From Crocinitomix algicola (GTDB lineage Bacteria; Bacteroidota; Bacteroidia; Flavobacteriales_D; Crocinitomicaceae), in the NCBI RefSeq assembly GCF_001661595.2, contig NZ_LYPF02000017.1:112707-176706 (forward strand): 64,000 nt of DNA, in the 5' to 3' direction. The notes under the pieces are model-generated. The model did no database searches. It saw only the letters and a program-made list of their open reading frames with translations, and had not been told where the DNA came from. A program made the translations under genes and the position numbers. Positions 16,801-23,148 of the stretch are shown piece after piece (position 1 is the first letter of the stretch; each line of letters begins with the position of its first letter).

Positions 16801-17270
16801 TAGATAGCGCTCCTGATTTTAAAATTCCTTTGTTCGATTTTTATGCGGCAGCAGGCTCTTTTAGCGATATTCAAACTGCAGAAGATTACACTATGATTGA
16901 AGTTCCAGAGTTTTATCATAAGGAAGGATACTTTGCATGTAAAGTGATCGGGGAGTCTATGAACAGAAGAATCCCTAATGGTTCAATATGCATATTTAAA
17001 CATCCAGTAGTAGGTGGGAGAACAGGCAAAATATTACTTGTTGAATATTACAACAAACAAGATCCTGAAATGCAATCGCATTTTACTATAAAAACTTATA
17101 GCAGCATAAAAGCCATTACGGAAGAAGGATGGAAACATGAAAAAATTATATTAAAACCCAACTCTTATGATGCTAGTTATGAGGACATAATAATAAGTGA
17201 GGAAGATATAAGGGACAACAAACTTAATGTAGTTGGAGAATTTGTAGGTATATTAAATAAAAAACTGTAG
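13881..17270 (+). CDS. PLD-nuclease/SF2 helicase (DUF3427-like) with C-terminal S24 self-cleavage domain (cassette gene)
   Basis: The 1129 residues show, in order: a PLD-like domain (His121, Lys123, then GSSNLT at 138-143); an SF2 helicase with Walker A ATGTGKT (244-250), DESH (334-337), TATP (360-363) and the motif VI QQLGRGLRK; a long middle region of the DUF3427 type; and a C-terminal LexA/UmuD-like S24 domain with Ser1026 (GESM) and Lys1071 (TIK). The S24 cleavage dipeptide Ala991-Gly992 (FYAAAGSF) is present. An autocleaving helicase could be switched by RecA filaments or DNA damage (inference). The stop codon overlaps the attC-like site. Confidence 0.88.
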   Translation: MEDFISQFKKSLETGFIDKNIGSEFLYQPKLLVNSKNPKKKILSSLLWELQTCESFFISVAFLTTGGVATIINVLHELEQKGVQGKIVVSQYLNFTQPEALRRLLQFKNIELKIATNVDAHSKGYLFRKKNHYSLIVGSSNLTQNALASNKEWNLQVSAIEDSKIIHKVQQEFESDFNAALPVTPEFIDEYEKIYERKRITLLATDEEKFFENRVEPNAMQTTALSNLANIRSEGKNKALIISATGTGKTFLAAFDAQSQQPKKLLFVVHRLNIAKKAMKTFEKVFSGEKSMGIYSGSTKEIENDFLFATVQTISKLEHLKVFHPNHFDYIIIDESHRAGAQSYKNLIDYFTPRFLLGMTATPERTDGADIFKLFDHNIAYEIRLNDAMEEQMLCPFHYYGVSDLYIDEEEQNDTTLFNKLTSNERVKRIVEKSKYYGTDNGICRGLVFVSKVSEAHALSEKFNDLGFNTVALSGSNSNEERELAIERLESDNEAERLDYIFTVDIFNEGIDIPKVNQIIMLRPTESAIIFVQQLGRGLRKLDSKSYLTVIDFIGNHNNNYLIPIALYGDTSFNKDKLRKLLSDGSTDLPGVSTINFDRISKEKIFESIDSANMRLLKDLKNDYSLLKFRLGRFPLMMDFIDSNSRDPYHFVKYSKSYYDFIRRVDGDYEVDLGNSHSEILRLFSLEINNGKRIEESLLLKELLKKESLSIEGFRLSVKEKFNFNVSDETIESIIRNLNFEFVKKEKEIVILENGRIRRHANFTALLEDANFTLFLKDSIEYSIYTFRKNYSKSSFTAGFILYHKYSRKDVCRILNWDKDISSTVYGYRTNKSSTPCFVTYHKGDDIEGSIDYNDHFVSPSVFAWESRSNRKIESPEIQNVIKSERILLFIKKADSEGAEFYYMGDVGIIPESIEQGEMEDTAQPVVHFKFKLQNPVPENLYDYITDRNLESLEAQNDIESLDMEETNNQDETIDSAPDFKIPLFDFYAAAGSFSDIQTAEDYTMIEVPEFYHKEGYFACKVIGESMNRRIPNGSICIFKHPVVGGRTGKILLVEYYNKQDPEMQSHFTIKTYSSIKAITEEGWKHEKIILKPNSYDASYEDIIISEEDIRDNKLNVVGEFVGILNKKL

Positions 17271-17353
17271 CTAACAATGGCTAAAAAAACTATATCTTCA
17301 TTCAAAACAACGGTAAACTCGCTCAAGCTGATATTTACCTTTGTACGTTACAA
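17269..17353 (+). repeat. attC-like site 7
   Basis: AGCTAAC opens the site on the helicase stop codon; I take GTTACAA (17347) as its close. TGTAGCTAAC (17266-17275) inverts the cassette start GTTAGCTACA (13448) at ten of ten bases. Inner pairing is weaker than in the other sites; an alternative stem AATGGCT/AGCCATT reaches into the next cassette. Confidence 0.6.
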
Positions 17354-17380
17354 GCCATTATATAGACGGATCGTACATAA

Positions 17381-18301
17381 ATGAAAGAATACTTTGACTT
17401 GCAATTAGTAATGACTAACCGAAAGATTAAAGAATCGGGAATTAATCCTGCTTTGGGATATCTTTTGGGGTTACTTACATTAGTCTTGCTCTCGGAATAC
17501 ATTTTTCATAAGACCGAATTTGCTAAATATGTGGTCATCTTAACTTGTCTTAGTTTTCAATTCAGACTTTCTGAAAAACACAGAATGGATTTCTTGTTGT
17601 CCACTTTTGGTGATAAATCAAAGTATAAAATAAGGGTTTTAGAAAACATAATCGTATGTCTTCCATTTGCTTCAATCTTAACATTCAAATTTTTATTTCT
17701 TGAAGCCATCATTTTGTTTTTATGTTCGATTTCTATTGCCCTATTCTCTTTTCGCACTAGCCTAAATTTTACAATCCCAACACCCTTTTCTAAAAATCCA
17801 TTTGAATTTACCACAGGCTTTAGAAAGACCTTTTTAATATTCCTTTTGGCTTATGCATTGTCTGTTATTGCAATCAATGTAGGCAATTTTAACTTAGGGA
17901 TATTCTCAATGTTACTTATATTTCTAATCACTTTGAGCTATTACTCAAAACCTGAAGAAGAGTTTTATGTATGGGTTCATGCCGATACTCCAAAATCATT
18001 TTTGATGAAAAAAATGATGATTGCAACAAAAAATTCTATCCTATTGACAATTCCAATTTCCCTTGGGTTATTGGTTTTTTATCCAACCTATTATGATTTG
18101 ATACTACTCTTTTTACTCATTGGTTTTTTATTTTTATGGACAATGATTTTGGCTAAGTACTCGGCATTCCCGTCTGAGATTAATTTGCCAGAAGGAATTA
18201 TAATCGCTTTTGCTCTATCTTTTCCTCCATTGATTTTATTGATAATTCCATATTTCTACACAAAATCTATTAAGAACCTTAGAAGGATATTAAATGATTA
18301 A
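17381..18301 (+). CDS. ABC exporter membrane subunit (cassette gene)
   Basis: This 306-residue protein is mostly hydrophobic with about seven TM helices. It overlaps the ATPase gene by 8 bp, and a membrane protein paired with a short ABC ATPase is the usual make-up of two-gene exporters for peptides or drugs, including bacteriocin self-immunity. No sequence family is recognised. It is the first gene of the last cassette (17348 onward). Confidence 0.75.
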   Translation: MKEYFDLQLVMTNRKIKESGINPALGYLLGLLTLVLLSEYIFHKTEFAKYVVILTCLSFQFRLSEKHRMDFLLSTFGDKSKYKIRVLENIIVCLPFASILTFKFLFLEAIILFLCSISIALFSFRTSLNFTIPTPFSKNPFEFTTGFRKTFLIFLLAYALSVIAINVGNFNLGIFSMLLIFLITLSYYSKPEEEFYVWVHADTPKSFLMKKMMIATKNSILLTIPISLGLLVFYPTYYDLILLFLLIGFLFLWTMILAKYSAFPSEINLPEGIIIAFALSFPPLILLIIPYFYTKSIKNLRRILND

Positions 18302-18974
18302 AATTAAAGAACTTAATAAGTACTATGGAAATAATGAAGTGTTAAAAGAAATTAACATGGATTTTTTAAGAGGCAAGGTTTATGGCATTGTTGGAGAGAA
18401 TGGTGCAGGGAAAACCACCTTATTTAGATGCATTGCAGGTTTAGAAAATTATAGCGGAGAAATAATTTCCCAAATTACACCTTTAAAAAATCATTTAGGA
18501 TTGCTTTTTACAGACCCTTTCTTTTTCTCAAAGATAACAGGCAAAGAGTATATAAGGCTTTTGTGTAATGCACGGAATAAGAAAAATGTCAATATCGATC
18601 AAAAGAATATTTTTGACTTGCCACTAAATCAATATGCTTCCTCCTACTCAACAGGGATGAAAAAGAAGTTAGCAATAACGGCAATTCTACTTCAAGAAAA
18701 TGAGTGCTTTATTCTTGATGAACCTTTCAATGGTGTTGACATTCAGAGCAATATTGTTTTGACTGAAATAATTTTGAAGCTTAAAGAATTGAACAAAACA
18801 GTTCTAATTTCATCCCATATTTTTTCAACTTTAAGTGATACATGTGATGAAATATATCTTTTAAGAAAGGGGGAGCAAATCAAATCAGTTCAAAAGGAGG
18901 ACTTTAAATTATTAGAGCAAGAAATGAAAGATTTTACCATTGGAAACCGAATTGAAAAACTTGAACTTAAATAA
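18294..18974 (+). CDS. ABC transporter ATP-binding protein (cassette gene)
   Basis: The ATPase signatures are clear: Walker A GENGAGKTT (34-42), the signature-like STGMKKKLA and Walker B FILDEPFNGVD. The length of 226 residues fits a stand-alone ATPase. It begins 8 bp inside the membrane subunit gene, so the pair is translationally coupled. After the stop, GGCTTATAAC (18982-18991) inverts GTTACAAGCC (17347) at nine of ten bases, marking the end of the cassette. Confidence 0.9.
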   Translation: MIKIKELNKYYGNNEVLKEINMDFLRGKVYGIVGENGAGKTTLFRCIAGLENYSGEIISQITPLKNHLGLLFTDPFFFSKITGKEYIRLLCNARNKKNVNIDQKNIFDLPLNQYASSYSTGMKKKLAITAILLQENECFILDEPFNGVDIQSNIVLTEIILKLKELNKTVLISSHIFSTLSDTCDEIYLLRKGEQIKSVQKEDFKLLEQEMKDFTIGNRIEKLELK

Positions 18975-18981
18975 GAAAAAC

Positions 18982-19052
18982 GGCTTATAACAAAGAACTG
19001 TGCTAAAAAACAATTAATTTTTCAATTAAATTACTTTTGAAACAGGTTGCGT
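18982..19052 (+). repeat. attC-like site 8, end uncertain
   Basis: GGCTTATAAC opens the site; the first GTT downstream is GTTGCGT at 19046. Inner arms CTGT and AAAA segments match weakly and ACAATTAAT/ATTAAATT can pair. The stop of the IS110 remnant (19026) falls within it, so the site is either hybrid or truncated. Confidence 0.35.
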
Positions 19053-19170
19053 ACTTCTATAGGTCTGGTCATATTTAACTCCTGATTTAGCAATTGCAAA
19101 GGCTTGTTTTATCAATTTATCAGCCACTGCAATTAAAGCGAGCTTCTTACTCTTTCCTTTTGATACTATT
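19026..19170 (-). pseudogene. IS110-family transposase C-terminal fragment
   Basis: Read on the minus strand, about 45 codons give SKGKSKKLALIAVADKL and then LIKQAFAIAKSGVKYD, ending QPVSKVI and a stop. This matches the C-terminal end of IS110-type DEDD transposases. A TGA precedes the fragment, and the rest of the gene is absent. It marks old transposon activity at the right edge of the cassette array. Confidence 0.6.
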
Positions 19171-19550
19171 CAAACAAATACCTCACAGCATGCTTTGTTT
19201 GATTTATATGTGGGTGCTATGAACAATTAATGGACATAAACCTGTCATTTAGAGGGATTAACCTCGGAATCTAATTTTAGTGAAGGATAATGTCTACCGA
19301 ACTGAAGGAATATAAAACGCCACACAACATAATAGCTAAAGCTAATGTCCGAACCTGGGTTGGTACACTTTCGCCCATTAAATGTCCATAATCAGGGCTG
19401 CCATCACTCGGTCGGACCAACCAGAATCCAGGATTTTTTGCCAGCACACTTCACTTCAGCATCTGAAAACAAATTACAATCGGTAAAATAAACACTTTGA
19501 TTTACAATATTTAACAACTTTCATAGTTTGTTTTTGTAAAAGATCATAAT
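19171..19550. other. non-coding stretch upstream of the IS110 remnant
   Basis: No gene is seen here. Two inverted pairs are present: ATTAATGGACAT (near 19226) with ATGTCCATAAT (near 19387), and a GGTTGG...CCAACC stem inside it (19358-19424). It lies where the 5' non-coding end of an IS110 element, which carries the bridge RNA, would be, but this is speculative. Confidence 0.3.
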
Positions 19551-20201
19551 ATGAAAAATTCACTTTTTTACTTAGTATTTGCAGTGGCTTTGATGTCGTG
19601 CAAAAAAGAAGCTGTTGAAGTTGAAGAAAGCGGTTGCGAAATTCCCTCAACCTTTGGTTTAGCTGATACACCAGGCAGCTACTGGGTTTATGATTGGTAT
19701 GAGATTGATAATTTTGACAATGAAACTTCCCTTCATATAAGAGATAGCATTTATGTTGTAGGAGACACTATTATTAATGATAATATCTACACTTTTTACT
19801 CAGGAACGCACATGGGCGTTCCAACGAAGAGGTTTGTACGAGATTCTAGTGGTTATATTGTCAATTCCACTGGATTCATTTTATATAGCACCACTACTGA
19901 TAACGATACTACACATTTCTTTGAAAATGTAGGAAGTAACTCAAAAACATACTGGATTTCTAAGAAAGCAACCGAATCAGTTATCACACCATCTGGTGTA
20001 TATGAAGTATTTGGTCGCGAAGGTCATTTTTACAAGACCAATGGTACTCCTTTTACTAATTGTGATTCCGTATGGGTTCAACAAAATTTCTATGATGAAA
20101 AAAGTGGTTTTGAAGTTTTAAGTCAAACAGCAATTATATCTCAATTACAAAATGATTGTATATTCAGAGAAAAAAGATTAGTTGTTCAATATACCCCTTA
20201 A
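19551..20201 (+). CDS. lipoprotein of unknown function
   Basis: The N-terminus ends in a lipobox (ALMSC, Cys17), so the protein should be lipid-anchored, probably at the outer membrane. The remaining 200 residues are beta-rich with many aromatic residues (GSYWVYDWYEID), a pattern common in Bacteroidota lipoproteins that bind polymers or proteins, but no family is recognised. It stands alone, 380 bp right of the IS110 remnant. Confidence 0.75.
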   Translation: MKNSLFYLVFAVALMSCKKEAVEVEESGCEIPSTFGLADTPGSYWVYDWYEIDNFDNETSLHIRDSIYVVGDTIINDNIYTFYSGTHMGVPTKRFVRDSSGYIVNSTGFILYSTTTDNDTTHFFENVGSNSKTYWISKKATESVITPSGVYEVFGREGHFYKTNGTPFTNCDSVWVQQNFYDEKSGFEVLSQTAIISQLQNDCIFREKRLVVQYTP

Positions 20202-20280
20202 GAAGAACCACACTAAAATCCTATTAAAACCTCTAAATTTAGTTAAGGTATTATCACATCTAATAAACTAAAAAATTGAA

Positions 20281-20394
20281 TTTTCTGATTGGAAAGATGT
20301 TCCTAATAAAGTTTTTGTTCGAAAAGATGGAATCAAACAGGTTTATTTTCAAGACCCGGATGGATATTGGATTGAGTTAAATGATGATGTTTGA
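20281..20394 (+). pseudogene. C-terminal fragment of a VOC (glyoxalase-like) protein
   Basis: A 37-codon open stretch reads FSDWKDVPNK and ends in QVYFQDPDGYWIELND, the metal-binding C-terminal strand of VOC-fold proteins. A stop codon precedes it and there is no start. Nothing else is seen in the 400-bp gap 20202-20604, so this is a gene remnant. Confidence 0.6.
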
Positions 20395-20604
20395 AAAAAA
20401 TTATCAACTGGATTTTTTTATCTATTGCCTCTTGTTCCTTTTCTAAAAAAAGAATTTATATGGTTTTACTTTAGGCAAGAGTCTTTATTTGCGTAGAGAA
20501 ATGTTCTATGGAACAAAAAATAAATTCATTCCGCGTATTTTAGGATTCACGATAAATCCCTAAATTTACTCTACCCATATGCTGTTACGAATAGCAACAA
20601 CTAT

Positions 20605-21192
20605 ATGAAGAATAGATTAATAAATTATTTGCAAAAAATAACAAGTTTAACGACTGACGAGAGCACTATACTTTCGGAAAGTATGGTTATTAAAAATTTC
20701 AAAAAAGGAGACTTTTTGATCAAAGAGGGACAGTATGAAAAGGATAGTTTTTTTGTTTCTGAAGGACTTGTAAGACAGTATAAAATTGTTGATGGAAATG
20801 AAATTACAACGAATTTTTTCACAGAAGAGCAGTGGATTATTTCTTTCGAAAATATTGACGGAAAATCTTTATCAAACTACAACCTGGTTTGCGTCGAGGA
20901 CACAACTGTTGTCATAGGGGATGAAGAGAAAGCACAAAATTTATTTAAACAATTTCCTCGATTTGAAAAGATTTCCCGTCAGATAATGGAAACAGTATTC
21001 AAAGAGCAGCAAGAACAAATGATATTACATTTAACCGATAAACCCGAAGAACGCTACCTAAAATTATTGGCGTCAAGACCGGACATCTTTCAACGCGTAA
21101 CGCAATACGATATAGCTTCTTATATTGGTGTAAAACCTGAATCATTGAGCAGAATTCGAAAGAAACTAAGCCAAAAAGGACAAATTATTTAA
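20605..21192 (+). CDS. Crp/Fnr family transcriptional regulator
   Basis: The 195-residue protein has a cyclic-nucleotide-binding-like domain (residues 10-115, FKKGDFLIKEGQ and FFVSEGLVRQY) and a C-terminal helix-turn-helix (DIASYIGVKPESLSRIRKKL). No Fnr-type cysteine cluster is seen, so the ligand is unknown. It is convergent with the DUF6326 pair, overlapping by 4 bp. It is one of three regulators of this type in the window. Confidence 0.9.
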   Translation: MKNRLINYLQKITSLTTDESTILSESMVIKNFKKGDFLIKEGQYEKDSFFVSEGLVRQYKIVDGNEITTNFFTEEQWIISFENIDGKSLSNYNLVCVEDTTVVIGDEEKAQNLFKQFPRFEKISRQIMETVFKEQQEQMILHLTDKPEERYLKLLASRPDIFQRVTQYDIASYIGVKPESLSRIRKKLSQKGQII

Positions 21193-21587
21193 TAATCTCC
21201 CTTTAACCTTAACCATCGAATAGCATATGCAACTATAAAAGTTGTTGTTGCAATTTCAATCACTGCAAAGAATAAGTAATAAGCTGTTGCATCTCCCACA
21301 AACAAAGTCGCAATCATTGCCAAAGTTTTAACACCTCCAGCAAAAATATTGGCCCAACAATTGACTTTTTTATTTAGCAACTTTGAAAGCAAAACCATTG
21401 CTATCGGTATCTCCATCAAAAGACTAGCGTAGAATAAAAAACTTTCATTAATCGCTAACCCTTCTACATTTCCTGCTAAATATTGATTCAACTGGCTTGA
21501 ATCCATCAATCCAATTAAATCACAGTACAAATAATTCAACGTGACAAATATCCAAAGAATACTCAATACTTCTTTTTTCTGACTCAT
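21189..21587 (-). CDS. DUF6326 family membrane protein
   Basis: The 132 residues contain four TM helices and the motif LNYLYCDLIGLMD, typical of DUF6326 proteins. Function is unknown. The gene overlaps the upstream paralog by 4 bp, so it is the second gene of a tandem duplicate pair. Confidence 0.75.
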   Translation of the reverse strand: MSQKKEVLSILWIFVTLNYLYCDLIGLMDSSQLNQYLAGNVEGLAINESFLFYASLLMEIPIAMVLLSKLLNKKVNCWANIFAGGVKTLAMIATLFVGDATAYYLFFAVIEIATTTFIVAYAIRWLRLKGDY

Positions 21588-22312
21588 ATCGTTCGTTTTT
21601 TAGCTTTTGGCTTCCATCTAATTGCGTCAATAGTTATATATGTTGTTGCCGCAATTTCAAAAGCAGAAAAGAGTGCATAATGAGGTGTTGGTTTTCCTAC
21701 AAACAAAGTTCCTGTTTGTACTAAAGTCATAACTGTTCCCGAAGCAATCTGTATCCAACGTAAGGTTTTTTCATTTTTGATTATATGTGGTAAAAACACA
21801 TTAGCTATAGGAATTTGCATAAACCCCGCCGCTACGGTTAAAAAATTAGGCGTTATTTTAGTTCCCTCTACTACTCCCGCTTCATACTGTGCATGAATAT
21901 TTGCATCCATCAATCCAACAAGGTCAGCATACAGGTAATTTAATGAAGCGAAAGCCCACATACTCGAATATAAATTCCGCCTATTTTTTAGAAACGGTAA
22001 TGTTTCGTCTTGCGGTAGCCTGAAGTTTAGATCAGGATGATTAGAAATAGGAATAGAAAATTCTTGAGATTCTTTTTCTTCAATTAATATATTTTTATTC
22101 TTGTTTTTTAAAGGTGATAAAATGGTTTTTTCTTCTGAAAAAACGCTCAATTTACTAGATGGAACAAGGGGGTTGAACTTTAGGATATTATCAGGTTTAT
22201 CGTGATTCAAACTTTTCTTCAAATCAACTTTCAAGACATCAACTTGTCCAAAACTCGCTATATTTAGGAGAGTTAAACTCAATCCTATTGCAATACTTTT
22301 TTTAAATTTCAT
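21584..22312 (-). CDS. DUF6326 family membrane protein with secreted N-terminal extension
   Basis: Residues 112-242 match the neighbouring DUF6326 protein (LNYLYADLVGLMD, four TM). Unlike it, this copy carries a signal peptide (MKFKKSIAIGLSLTLL...FGQ) and about 85 residues of polar linker before the membrane domain. The extension is unusual for this family. It may place a segment outside the inner membrane. The gene is probably the first of a two-gene operon. Confidence 0.7.
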   Translation of the reverse strand: MKFKKSIAIGLSLTLLNIASFGQVDVLKVDLKKSLNHDKPDNILKFNPLVPSSKLSVFSEEKTILSPLKNKNKNILIEEKESQEFSIPISNHPDLNFRLPQDETLPFLKNRRNLYSSMWAFASLNYLYADLVGLMDANIHAQYEAGVVEGTKITPNFLTVAAGFMQIPIANVFLPHIIKNEKTLRWIQIASGTVMTLVQTGTLFVGKPTPHYALFSAFEIAATTYITIDAIRWKPKAKKRTI

Positions 22313-22502
22313 TTGACTATTGTTTAATTATACTGCAAAAGTATTTGCGCAAGATTTCACTTTCATTGACTTTGGTTAAGAAATGAAATCAATAGATTTA
22401 AATTGATTAAACCAAGTTGATCATAAAAGAATTAGTTAAATTTTGGTTCAAACCATCAATCGTAAATAATAGCTATTTAAAAATTTTTAGATCGTTAAAA
22501 AC

Positions 22503-22893
22503 ATGAAAAAAACTATATCTCTTGAATTTTCTCATTTTATTCGGGTGTAAGAGCGACCCTATTTGCATGGTGAATAAAAACAATGCTAACAAACAAGTAT
22601 ATGATCTAGAGGAAGCTACTTGCTTCATCGCTTTACAGTTAAATGCCAAAAAATCAGAATTGAAGATAATTAATAGGGCTTTAATTGCTGAAGATAATTA
22701 CATGAATAATATTGGACTTATACAGCAAAATCCGAATATACTAAATGAATCAGAATCGAACTTGGAAATGGATGTAGATGAACTCATAGAATATACTCTT
22801 AATATTGAAAAAGTGAATATAAGACGGGAGAAGTTAGTAGAAATCTACGATGCAGAAGTAGCATATTTAAAATTTATTGGAGTAGTAGACTAA
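22503..22893 (+). CDS. small lipoprotein, probable start-region frameshift
   Basis: From TTG 22522 the frame reads NFLILFGCKSDP, a lipobox with too short a signal. ATG 22503 is 19 bp upstream in another frame, separated by a run of seven A (22506-22512). Removing one A joins the frames into MKKLYLLNFLILFGC, a perfect lipoprotein signal. Either the gene has a homopolymer frameshift, natural or from sequencing, or it starts at TTG. The mature part (about 110 residues, acidic, helical) is of unknown family. Confidence 0.6.
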
Positions 22894-23148
22894 AAACCAT
22901 TTCCGCTTTATCACAAGTAACAATTAATAGATTGGCCAAATGGATAACAATTAAAAAATCGATGTGTTGGCCTATTAATTTAGTTTTGATTCAATGTTGG
23001 GTATACTACTTACAATGAACGATGCAATTTTGAATCTTTGCGGTAATCTTTGAATTGATTTCTAGTCTTTTTGTATATTTTGTGATCAAATTCATGTGTG
23101 AAAGGAGCTATAAAAACATTAAATGCCCTATTATTAAAAAATTGAAAT

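Larger units (their letters stand above)
7576..19000 (+). mobile_element. integron-like array of eight gene cassettes without an IntI-type integrase
   Basis: Eight units follow head to tail, all coding on the plus strand. Boundaries are at G|TT at 7575, 8009, 9306, 10259, 10816, 11251, 13448 and 17347. In each unit the first ten bases starting at GTT are repeated in inverted form after its gene, for example GTTGGGTACA (8009) with TGTACCCAAC (9179), and GTTAGCTACA (13448) with TGTAGCTAAC (17266). The inverted copy opens a foldable attC-like site that ends at the next GTT. This is the arrangement left by attC-based recombination. The right end is blurred by an IS110 remnant, so the end coordinate is approximate. 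Confidence 0.75.
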
